Origin: an uncultured Bacteroidia bacterium | GTDB lineage: Bacteria; Bacteroidota; Bacteroidia; Bacteroidales; F082 | Assembly (NCBI GenBank): GCA_902786745.1 | Contig: CADADR010000003.1 | Span: 1-64,000, forward strand | DNA length: 64,000 nt | Direction of reading: 5' to 3' | In this document: positions 51,647 through 58,875 of the stretch, piece after piece | Layout: each line of letters begins with the position of its first letter | Numbering within the stretch: position 1 is the first letter of the stretch | Made by a program: the position numbers and the translations under genes | The notes under the pieces: model-generated | What the model was told of the DNA's origin: nothing | The model's input: only the letters and a program-made list of their open reading frames with translations | Database searches by the model: none

Positions 51647-52513
51647 ATGAAAAGCAGGAACTACATAGTTCATCTCGCCGGCGTTATCGCCATGATTTTC
51701 TGGGGGATGTCGTTTGTTTGGTCGACACAAGTCTACCAAAACCTCAACCCCACAGCGACAATCTTTTTGCGCCTTTTTATTGCAACAATATTCTTCACGG
51801 CCATACTTTTCGCCTTCCACCTCAACGAAAAAGTCAAAAAGGAGCACTTGGGACTCTTTGCCTTGGCGGCCATGTTTGAGCCTTTTCTCTACTTCATCTT
51901 TGAAGGCTACGGACTGAAGAACACCTCCCCCGTCATCGGCTCCGGCATCATCGCATTGATACCTTTAGTCACCCCTGTAGCAGCACGCATTTTCTTGAAA
52001 GAACACCTGACAGCAATGAACATCGTCGGTGTCATCGTCATGCTGCTCAACAAAGACCTTGAATTCATCGCCTCACCGAAAGGCATCCTTTTGCTCTTCG
52101 GCGCCGTCTTGGTGGCCGTGGGTTATTCCATCGCGCTCATCAAGTTGACGAAACTATACAAGCCATTGACCATCACCTGGGTGCAAAACATCATCGGAAT
52201 GCTGTATTTCGCTCCGATGGTTGTCATCATGGAGCGTTTTGAGCCATCCAACTTCGCCAATATAGGAGGCTATATCGTCCCCTTGATCTGCCTGGGTGTG
52301 TTTTGCAGCGCCGTCGCTTACTCTTTATGGGCATTCACATTCAGCAGGCTGGGCGCTTCACGAGCCAATGTCTATTCCAACCTGATCCCCGTTTTCACGG
52401 CCATCTTCAGTTACTTTATCATCCACGAGGCACTGACAGCAAATAAAATCATCGGCATCCTGCTGGTGGTATTCGGATTGGTGTTGTCGCAAATGAAAGG
52501 AAAAAAGCAATGA
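51647..52513 (+). CDS. EamA/DMT-family transporter 1
   Basis: 288 residues with about ten hydrophobic helices in two EamA repeats (FWGMSFVWSTQVYQNLNPTATIFLRL; the second starts around 150, with LGVFCSAVAYSLWAFTFSRLGASRANVYSNLIPVFTAI). Members export or import small metabolites such as amino acids; the substrate is unknown. It is first of a three-gene chain joined by four-base ATGA overlaps. The promoter leaves almost no 5' leader. Confidence 0.9.
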   Translation: MKSRNYIVHLAGVIAMIFWGMSFVWSTQVYQNLNPTATIFLRLFIATIFFTAILFAFHLNEKVKKEHLGLFALAAMFEPFLYFIFEGYGLKNTSPVIGSGIIALIPLVTPVAARIFLKEHLTAMNIVGVIVMLLNKDLEFIASPKGILLLFGAVLVAVGYSIALIKLTKLYKPLTITWVQNIIGMLYFAPMVVIMERFEPSNFANIGGYIVPLICLGVFCSAVAYSLWAFTFSRLGASRANVYSNLIPVFTAIFSYFIIHEALTANKIIGILLVVFGLVLSQMKGKKQ

Positions 52514-53280
52514 TTACCAGCAAGACAAACCCTAAAATCAAGAATCTCGTCAAACTACAGAAGGCTGCAGAACGTCGCGAGCAGAACCGCATCCTCATCG
52601 AAGGGCAGCGCGAGATTGAGCGCGCTCAAAAATGCGGCTTCGTGATTGAGCAGTTGTATGTCTGCGAGTCGTTGCTGCGTGGGCAGCTCGCCATCAAAGC
52701 CGAGTTCATCGAGACCGTCACTGAAGAGGTGTTCGACAAGATCGCCTACCGCGAAGGCAGCGATGGGCTGCTGGCCGTGGCCATACCCAAATACAAGAGC
52801 CTCAACGAGTTCAAGCCGAGAAAAGACGCATTGATCATTGTGTTGGAAACGGTGGAAAAGCCCGGTAACCTCGGGGCTGTGATGCGCACCGCCGACGCCG
52901 CAGGCGTCGATGCCGTCATCGTGGCCGACCCTGCCACCGACCTATATAACCCCAATGCCATCCGTGCCAGCATCGGCTGTATCTTCAGCGTGCCTGTCTA
53001 TGCCTGCTCAACCGAAGAATGCATCAGCTGGCTGAAAAAGAACGGTATCACCATCTACTGCACCTACCTCAAGGCCTCCATCGACTATCTTGACGCCGAC
53101 TTCCGCAAGGCATCCGCACTTGTGATGGGCACTGAGGCTACGGGCATCTCCGATGCTTGGGTCGAGGCCGCCGACCAGAATATCATCATCCCCATGAACG
53201 GCATCGCCGACTCGCTCAACGTGTCGGTGACCACCGCCATCGTCACCTTCGAGGCCGTGCGCCAAAGGAGAAAGCCATGA
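52510..53280 (+). CDS. SpoU/TrmH-family RNA 2'-O-methyltransferase
   Basis: 256 residues. An N-terminal substrate-binding domain (SKTNPKIKNLVKLQKAAERREQNRILIEG) precedes a knotted SPOUT domain with ETVEKPGNLGAVMRTADAAG (motif 1), MGTEATGIS (motif 2) and IIPMNGIADSLNVSVTTAI (motif 3). It methylates a ribose in rRNA or tRNA; the exact target is not clear. It overlaps both neighbours by four bases. Confidence 0.93.
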   Translation: MITSKTNPKIKNLVKLQKAAERREQNRILIEGQREIERAQKCGFVIEQLYVCESLLRGQLAIKAEFIETVTEEVFDKIAYREGSDGLLAVAIPKYKSLNEFKPRKDALIIVLETVEKPGNLGAVMRTADAAGVDAVIVADPATDLYNPNAIRASIGCIFSVPVYACSTEECISWLKKNGITIYCTYLKASIDYLDADFRKASALVMGTEATGISDAWVEAADQNIIIPMNGIADSLNVSVTTAIVTFEAVRQRRKP

Positions 53281-54170
53281 AAAAGGACTATCTGCTGCTG
53301 CATCTCTCTGTCTTCATCGCCGGATTCACTGGCGTGTTGGGGCGACTCATCACCTTGGATTCCGCCATCTTGGTATGGTGGCGCATGGCTGCAGCAGCGT
53401 TGATTATGTTTGTTTATTTGCGATTTGTAGAGACGCGCCATGGCACGTCTCTACAACGGTACAAATTCAGGGACATTTTGCAAATGGGTGGCGTAGGTAT
53501 GTTATTGTGCCTACATTGGGTGTTTTTCTATGCCTCAATCAAGGCTTCCAACGTCAGCATCGGCGTGGTGTGTTTCTCCTTGGTCGGGTTTTTCACCGCC
53601 CTGTTTGAGCCCATCATCAACAAGCATAGATTCTCAGGACGCGAGTTTTTGTTCAGTCTTCTCACCTTACTTGGCATCTACCTCATCTTCCAATTCGATG
53701 CACGCTACCGCCTAGGCATTGCCCTGGGTGTGGTCTCTTCTGCCTTGTACGCCTTGTTTGCCATCGCCAACCAGCGCGTAGGCAAGCACTACGAAGCTAA
53801 GAACATGCTGCTTTGGGAGATGGTCGGTGGCCTCATCGGCCTGACCTGCCTCATACCTTTATATAATATGTTTATCCCCGTCGGGCGACTCTATCCCGTT
53901 GGCTTGGACTATCCCTACCTCGCTTTCATGGTCGTCGTTTGCACCATCGGCCTGTGCCTGCTGCAAATCATCGTGTTGCAAAAGATTCCTGCCTTCACCG
54001 TCAATCTCACTTACAACCTGGAGCCTGTGTATAGCATCATCCTCTCCATGTTCATCTTCAGCGAGTACAAGGAGTTGAATTTCTCGTTCTGCATCGGCAT
54101 CGCGCTGATTATCATCTCAGTGGTGCTACAGACATGGAGCGAGATCAGGAGGCGAAAAATCAAAGCTTGA
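53277..54170 (+). CDS. EamA/DMT-family transporter 2, carrying an in-frame palindromic repeat
   Basis: 297 residues with about ten hydrophobic helices and two EamA repeats (LVWWRMAAAALIMFVYLRF; SALYALFAIANQRVGKHYEAKNMLLWEMVGGLIGL). The 32-bp palindrome (copy B) encodes residues about 50-60, FVETRHGTSLQ, in the loop after the second helix, without breaking the frame. The ATG overlaps the TrmH stop by four bases. The 3' end overlaps the convergent EEP gene by 11 bases. The substrate is unknown. Confidence 0.9.
   Translation: MKKDYLLLHLSVFIAGFTGVLGRLITLDSAILVWWRMAAAALIMFVYLRFVETRHGTSLQRYKFRDILQMGGVGMLLCLHWVFFYASIKASNVSIGVVCFSLVGFFTALFEPIINKHRFSGREFLFSLLTLLGIYLIFQFDARYRLGIALGVVSSALYALFAIANQRVGKHYEAKNMLLWEMVGGLIGLTCLIPLYNMFIPVGRLYPVGLDYPYLAFMVVVCTIGLCLLQIIVLQKIPAFTVNLTYNLEPVYSIILSMFIFSEYKELNFSFCIGIALIIISVVLQTWSEIRRRKIKA
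53425..53456. repeat. 32-bp palindromic repeat, copy B (inside a coding sequence)
   Basis: TTGTAGAGACGCGCCATGGC and onward: the same palindrome as 19590-19621, with two internal differences. It is translated as part of the EamA transporter at 53277-54170. Copy A is intergenic, so this sequence exists both as non-coding and as coding DNA. Confidence 0.85.
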
Positions 54171-55113
54171 CTTTCACAAACACCGGATAATGGTCCGAGG
54201 GATTGTGCCGAATGTAGGTGTCGAATGAGATCTGCTGCGGCGCTTCGGATGCCTTAATGGTGTTGTCCGGGTCCTCATCAGGAGTCCAATAGCTGTTGGT
54301 GAACACACCATAAGCATCTACTGTCGTGGCAGGCGACACAAAGACATGGTCGATACGGCTTGTGGTGTAATAATTGGTCTTGAAAGCGTTGAATGTGCCA
54401 TTCTCTGCAAAACGGATGCGGGCAGCATCGAAGGTGTCTTTCAGCAGGCCCGACTCGGTAAAGATGGTATAGATTTCATCATTTTGGTCAACGTTGAAGT
54501 CACCTGTGAGAATGACCGGGGTCCCTTCCGCCATCTCGCGTATGCGCTGCACCACAAGTTTAGCTGCTTCGCGACGTGCGACCACACCCACATGGTCCAT
54601 ATGGAGGTTGAAAAAATAGAACTCCACGGCAGGCTCAGATTTCTTCCGATTGAACATTCCGTTTCGTTGTTCTTTCTGTGTTTTTACGACAAATTTACCC
54701 CATGTGCAAATACGGATGCAGACCGCGTCCCAGCCCAAGCCAGGTTTGTCGGGTGTCTCGCTCAGCCAGAAATCGCCATGGTCAAGAAGGCGCAGTTTTC
54801 TTTTCTTATAAAAGATGGCCTCATGCTCGCCAGCCCGTTTTCCGTCATCGCGTCCGACACCGATATAATCATAGCCATCGAGGGCATGTTTCATGTCCTG
54901 TAGTTGTGACCATAGCACTTCCTGCGTGCCAAAGACATCGGGCGCCATAAAGTTCACCTGGTCGCAGATGACCTGACAACGCTTGGCCCAAACCTCGCCT
55001 TGGATACTGTCGTTGGCGTTTTTGTAGCGAATGTTGTATGATCCGACAAGCATTTGCTGGGCGGAAAGCTGAAGTGAAGCCAAAATAAAGGCAAAGAGAA
55101 GGAGCTTTTTCAT
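54160..55113 (-). CDS. Secreted endonuclease/exonuclease/phosphatase-family hydrolase
   Basis: 317 residues. A signal peptide (MKKLLLFAFILASLQLSAQ) precedes an EEP fold: VGSYNIRYKN, the metal glutamate in FGTQEV, HMDHVGVVAR, LTGDFNVDQND, SRIDHVFVS and the final HNPSDHYPVFVKVKL with the catalytic histidine. It is predicted to cleave phosphodiesters or phosphomonoesters in the periplasm or outside; the substrate (nucleic acid, sphingolipid or inositol phosphate) is not determined. The -7 box TACTTTTG (complement of 55136-55143) lies in the gap to the GNAT gene. Confidence 0.88.
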   Translation of the reverse strand: MKKLLLFAFILASLQLSAQQMLVGSYNIRYKNANDSIQGEVWAKRCQVICDQVNFMAPDVFGTQEVLWSQLQDMKHALDGYDYIGVGRDDGKRAGEHEAIFYKKRKLRLLDHGDFWLSETPDKPGLGWDAVCIRICTWGKFVVKTQKEQRNGMFNRKKSEPAVEFYFFNLHMDHVGVVARREAAKLVVQRIREMAEGTPVILTGDFNVDQNDEIYTIFTESGLLKDTFDAARIRFAENGTFNAFKTNYYTTSRIDHVFVSPATTVDAYGVFTNSYWTPDEDPDNTIKASEAPQQISFDTYIRHNPSDHYPVFVKVKL

Positions 55114-55153
55114 CGAAAAACAGTTTTAATTGGGACAAAAGTAACAAAAATCC

Positions 55154-55741
55154 TTATTTCTCCCGATTTTTCTCCAACTTATTATACCAAGCCCCAAACA
55201 CAAACATTTCCTCACCGAAAGCGAACCCTTCGCTTTCATAATACCTTTGCAAATGCGGTTTATCCTTGTCGACAAGCAAGGTAACCTTATGAAAACCGTT
55301 GCGCAAGGCATAATCCATGCGGTCACGTATCAGCTTTTTTCCAATGCCAATACCCCTGTAATCGGACAGAATCGCCATGCTGTCAAGATAGAACTCACCT
55401 GAACTGGTTTCCATCGCGTTGCGGCTCAAGTCCATGCCTGAAGTCTGTTGCACGAGGCCGAAAGTCTTGGCGCGCAAGGCAGCATAGCGAGCGCCGTCGT
55501 AAGCCACTAATGCGCCCACCGGATGGCCATCAATCTCGGCAATGCGTGTATTGCAGAAACTATATAAGGTGTCGCTCATGCGGCATATATCCATCAAGTG
55601 CTCAAAGATGGAATGCTGCTCATCAGGAAGGGTAGCATCTATGTCAAGCATATCGATGCCCGCCAAAACCACGCGTGCAATGAAAGGCGCGTCATCTGAT
55701 GTGGCATCACGAAGCTGGACTATAGGAAGAACGGGCTGCAT
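55154..55741 (-). CDS. GNAT-family N-acetyltransferase
   Basis: 195 residues. The acetyl-CoA-binding motif appears as LDSMAILSDYRGIGIGKKLIRDRMD, preceded by the strand AEIDGHPVGALVAYDG and followed by KVTLLVDKDKPHLQRYYESEGF. The acceptor is unknown. The start shares one base with the MFS stop codon (TAATG), so it is cotranscribed with the transporter. Confidence 0.88.
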   Translation of the reverse strand: MQPVLPIVQLRDATSDDAPFIARVVLAGIDMLDIDATLPDEQHSIFEHLMDICRMSDTLYSFCNTRIAEIDGHPVGALVAYDGARYAALRAKTFGLVQQTSGMDLSRNAMETSSGEFYLDSMAILSDYRGIGIGKKLIRDRMDYALRNGFHKVTLLVDKDKPHLQRYYESEGFAFGEEMFVFGAWYNKLEKNREK

Positions 55742-56934
55742 TAGCGAAGTTTATTTCTATGATAATGAGGCGTCACAATGACAACAAAAAAGATGAGCGA
55801 CACCAACACCGAGGCCGAAGCCACCAAATAGGCTGCCGAGAATGAGAAATGCTCAGCAAGCATGCCGCCCGAGAAGATGCCGATGCCAAGACCCAGGTCC
55901 CAAGTGGTGAGATAGGTGGATGTGGCGGTGCCACGTTGCGCGTTGGTGCCTAGGTTGATGAACAAGGCATTAAAGGACGGGAAGGCCAAACCGAATCCCA
56001 AACCGCAGCACAAGGCAATCAAAAGGAATGCCGTTGCCGTGTATTCCGAGCCCAAGGCATTACAATGATGGCACATCCCCAGTCCGAACATGGCGAACAC
56101 AACGATACCCAAACCTAAGGCGATAGTCTGCGTCACCTTGCCCTTATCAACCATCTTGCCAGCAAAAAGCCGAGAGGCGATAAGGCCGACGGCATACACC
56201 GAGAAGAACAAACCGCTACTGATGGTCAGGCCCATTTCCTTGGCATAAAGAGCGATATAATTGGAGATCTGACCATAGGCGAAGGCCAACAAGGTAAACG
56301 ATATGCCCGCCAGTAAACCTTTCAACAAGATGAAACGGTCCAAGGAGATCGGAGGACGCTTGACGGGCGGTCTTACCTTAGTCTGAATCCTTGATGCAAA
56401 CAAAGCCGCTAACAGGCTGCAAGCCATGCAACCCATAAAGATAGCATTGAAGCTGAAATGCTCATATACAAACAAGCCCGTCATCGGACCTACAGCCATG
56501 GCGATGTTGTTGGCCACACCATAATAGCCGATACCCTCTCCCCTATGCTCCGATGGCACCACGTCAATAACCAAGGTATTGCCACCCACAGAAGTCAAAC
56601 CAAATGCCAAGCCGTGAACAATGCGGATGATAATCAAGATAGTGATAGTGGCGGCAAAGAGATAGCCGACAAACACCGCCGTAAAGATGGACAATGCCAA
56701 CAAATACAAAGGCTTACGTTTGAAAGTGTCCATCATATAGCCCGAGAAAGGACGTACCACCAAAGTAGCCAGCGTGTAACAAGAGATGACCGTTCCGATA
56801 ATCGCATTGCCCGCCTGATATTTCTCCATTATAAAGAAAGGCAACACGGGCAGCAAGAGGTAGAACGAGAAGAAAAACAGGAAATTAGCCGCACAAAGGC
56901 AGAGATAATTCTTATTGAACAGTTTTTCTTCCAT
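55741..56934 (-). CDS. MFS transporter
   Basis: 397 residues with about twelve hydrophobic helices. Landmarks are the loop GYMMDTFKRKPLYLL (MFS motif A region), RIVHGLAFGLTSVGGNTLVIDVVPSEHRGEG and a second-half motif A-like SRLFAGKMVDKGK. The length and pattern match drug or metabolite exporters of the major facilitator superfamily. The substrate is unknown. The -7 box TACTTTTG (complement of 56979-56986) is 44 bases upstream, and an operator-like repeat array begins right where its -33 element should lie. Confidence 0.9.
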   Translation of the reverse strand: MEEKLFNKNYLCLCAANFLFFFSFYLLLPVLPFFIMEKYQAGNAIIGTVISCYTLATLVVRPFSGYMMDTFKRKPLYLLALSIFTAVFVGYLFAATITILIIIRIVHGLAFGLTSVGGNTLVIDVVPSEHRGEGIGYYGVANNIAMAVGPMTGLFVYEHFSFNAIFMGCMACSLLAALFASRIQTKVRPPVKRPPISLDRFILLKGLLAGISFTLLAFAYGQISNYIALYAKEMGLTISSGLFFSVYAVGLIASRLFAGKMVDKGKVTQTIALGLGIVVFAMFGLGMCHHCNALGSEYTATAFLLIALCCGLGFGLAFPSFNALFINLGTNAQRGTATSTYLTTWDLGLGIGIFSGGMLAEHFSFSAAYLVASASVLVSLIFFVVIVTPHYHRNKLR

Positions 56935-57007
56935 GATCTCAACTTATCTAACAAGGTTAAATGCTCGTTTTCGGACGGCAAAAGTACGGAATAAAACGAT
57001 AGGTTTT

Positions 57008-57094
57008 TACCCTATTTTCGGAAATTTTGTCATAATTACTTGCACATAATTACCTATAATCGGAAATTTTGTCAGTAAATTTACCGATTTTAGG
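57008..57094. repeat. Operator-like array upstream of the MFS gene
   Basis: TACCCTATTTTCGGAAATTT and onward (57008-57032) and TACCTATAATCGGAAATTTT and onward (57051-57074) are direct copies 43 bp apart, both ending TTTTGTCA. A third, inverted partial copy is CCGATTTTAGG (57084-57094). The array sits next to the MFS promoter. The rest of the 309-base gene-free gap (56935-57243) holds the MFS -7 box and the hairpins at 57146-57192; I see no convincing promoter for hsp20. Confidence 0.7.
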
Positions 57095-57145
57095 CCTCTT
57101 TTGGCCTTGGCAAAGAATTTGACTAGATGCAGTCGTCCAAGCAAA

Positions 57146-57192
57146 GTCCCGTAGGGACGGCAGGACATTAAGCAGGCGACGTGAGTCCCTGC
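57146..57192. repeat. Pair of hairpins upstream of hsp20
   Basis: GTCCC-GTA-GGGAC (57146-57158) is followed by AGCAGG/CCTGCT (57171-57176 with 57187-57192). The first hairpin resembles short GTCCC/GGGAC palindromes seen in many Bacteroidales gaps. They lie in the presumed hsp20 leader or promoter region, so a role in RNA stability or heat response is possible but unproven. Confidence 0.5.
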
Positions 57193-57243
57193 TGAGTGAA
57201 ACGAACACAAAAATAAACAACTAAAAAATAGGAGATCAAAACC

Positions 57244-57669
57244 ATGTTAGTAACTAGAAGAAATCAAGACTTTATGCCTACTCTGTTCAACGAACTGATG
57301 AACTGGAACGACACAACGTATTCAACGCCCCGCATGAACATCATGGAGACGAAAGACAACTACAAACTTGAGCTCTGCATCCCTGGTCTCACCAAGGAAG
57401 ACGTCAAGTTGAGCATCGATGCCGAAGGCAACCTCGTCGTTGAGATGGTCAAAGAGAACAAGAGCGAGAAGAAAGAGAACAAGGAAGAGATGCGCTACCT
57501 GCGTCACGAGTTCTCGGTCGAACACTTCCGCCAGACGGTGATGCTGCCTGAGGACATCCACAAGGAGCAGATCAGCGCCAAGGTCGAAAACGGCATCCTC
57601 GACATCGTCATCCCGAAGGTGACCGTCGAAGAGAAGAAGCAGACCATGCAGACCATCGAAGTTTGCTAA
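57244..57669 (+). CDS. Hsp20 / alpha-crystallin small heat-shock protein
   Basis: 141-residue ATP-independent chaperone that holds unfolding proteins. A short N-terminal arm (MLVTRRNQDFMPTLFNELMNW) is followed by the alpha-crystallin domain (about 28-130) with YKLELCIPGLTKEDVKLSID, FRQTVMLPEDIHKEQISAKVENGILDIVIPK (including the A-x-x-x-n-GvL motif) and a C-terminal tail. Unusually for this genome a clear Shine-Dalgarno GGAG (57231-57234) lies nine bases before the ATG. Confidence 0.94.
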   Translation: MLVTRRNQDFMPTLFNELMNWNDTTYSTPRMNIMETKDNYKLELCIPGLTKEDVKLSIDAEGNLVVEMVKENKSEKKENKEEMRYLRHEFSVEHFRQTVMLPEDIHKEQISAKVENGILDIVIPKVTVEEKKQTMQTIEVC

Positions 57670-57675
57670 GGCGTC

Positions 57676-57721
57676 GAAGGCATAGATACACTCGGCCAAA
57701 GCCTCTGTATGACATGCCTTC
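57676..57721. repeat. Palindromic repeat, copy B (after hsp20)
   Basis: GAAGGCATAGATACACTCGG ... TGTATGACATGCCTTC forms a hairpin (GAAGGCAT/ATGCCTTC, ATAC/GTAT, GGC/GCC). It shares its arms with the core of the hairpin in the ftsY-rimO gap (2130-2174) and starts seven bases after the hsp20 stop. Confidence 0.8.
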
Positions 57722-57734
57722 AATACTACCCCAC

Positions 57735-57767
57735 AACGGGACGGAGTCATCCGCCCCGTTTTTTTTG
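57735..57767 (+). terminator. Rho-independent terminator of hsp20
   Basis: AACGGGACGG and CCGCCCCGTT pair around a six-base loop with one mismatch, and a run of T follows. Confidence 0.85.
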
Positions 57768-57828
57768 TTGCCACAAACGCCAATCCCAACACTTTTAATT
57801 CTTACCTTTGCAGCAAATTTATTTGTGT

Positions 57829-58869
57829 ATGAGAAAAGCGTTACTCCTCACCTTTTTATCCGTTTTCGCCTTTCTGCAGGCCTTTTCGCAAGAAAGCAAG
57901 CCGTTTGTCACCTTGGACAATCTGCATCTGAACACCCGCGCCGACTTTACCCTCGACTACCATCCCGGGCATGACACTATTGCGCCAAGCACCGACCACG
58001 GCTTTGCGGGCAAATACCTTGTCGTGGCCTTGGACGGCACCCTCGGCAGCAAGTTCAGCTACCATCTGCGTCAGCGCATCAACGCACCCAACATCGGATT
58101 CGCCAACACCTTCTTCCAAGGCACCGACTGGGCCTATCTCAATTGGAACTTTACCGACAACCTCTTCCTTTCTGCAGGTAAGCAAGTCGTGGCCATTGGC
58201 GGCTGGGAATACGATTCCAACCCCATTGATATTTATTATGGCACCGAGTTCTGGAATACGGTATGTTGCTACGAGGTGGGTGCATCCTTGAATTACAAGG
58301 ACAACGCAGGCAAAAACCACTTCCTGGTCCAGATGTGCAACTCGCCCTTCATCAACCAGGCTATGCAGAGCATCTACGCCTACAACCTGATGTGGTACGG
58401 CAACTTCGGTATCTTCAAGACGGCCTATTCCGTCAACATGATTGAATACCAACCTGGCAAGTTCATCAACTATATTGCTTTGGGCAACAAGTTGCAATTC
58501 AAAGGCGTGGAGATGTACCTCGACGTCATCAACCGAGCATCGTTTGAGCAAGAGAAGTTCTTTGGCCAAGACATCACCGCCATCTACGGCATCGGTGTCG
58601 ACATCGGAAAGAAATGGATCGTCTTCGCTAAAGCCGGTTACGACTTCAACCAAGCCCAGTTGCCCAACACTGAAGCATACGACCAGTATGTGACCCCTGG
58701 TAAAAAGGTTGACTTCGAGAGCCTCGGCTTTGAATACTATCCCTTAGGCGACCGCAACATCCGTCTCCACCTCTGCGGCTCACATACCAGCGTGGACGGT
58801 GTCAGCAAGTTCCAAGCCAACCTTGGCCTCACCTGGAAAATCAACCTGCTCAACATGAAGAAAAACTAA
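57829..58869 (+). CDS. Outer-membrane porin-like beta-barrel protein
   Basis: 346 residues. A signal peptide (MRKALLLTFLSVFAFLQAFSQ) is followed by alternating strands through to a C-terminal FQANLGLTWKINLLNMKKN. Segments such as GKQVVAIGGWEYDSNPIDIYYGTEFWNTV and DWAYLNWNFTDNLFLSAG resemble phosphate-selective porin O/P-type barrels. The substrate is unknown. The -7 box is TACCTTTG (57803-57810). The following Gate membrane protein gene starts six bases after the stop; together they could move one solute across both membranes. Confidence 0.78.
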   Translation: MRKALLLTFLSVFAFLQAFSQESKPFVTLDNLHLNTRADFTLDYHPGHDTIAPSTDHGFAGKYLVVALDGTLGSKFSYHLRQRINAPNIGFANTFFQGTDWAYLNWNFTDNLFLSAGKQVVAIGGWEYDSNPIDIYYGTEFWNTVCCYEVGASLNYKDNAGKNHFLVQMCNSPFINQAMQSIYAYNLMWYGNFGIFKTAYSVNMIEYQPGKFINYIALGNKLQFKGVEMYLDVINRASFEQEKFFGQDITAIYGIGVDIGKKWIVFAKAGYDFNQAQLPNTEAYDQYVTPGKKVDFESLGFEYYPLGDRNIRLHLCGSHTSVDGVSKFQANLGLTWKINLLNMKKN

Positions 58870-58875
58870 TCCGCT

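Noticed and set aside
57007-57210. 67-codon open frame with a repeated FPxIG
   Set aside because: The repeat in the peptide only mirrors the DNA direct repeats; the frame crosses hairpins and has no start signal.
56935-57243. tRNA or small structured RNA gene in the hsp20 gap
   Set aside because: The hairpins do not form a cloverleaf and no CCA-adjacent acceptor stem is present.
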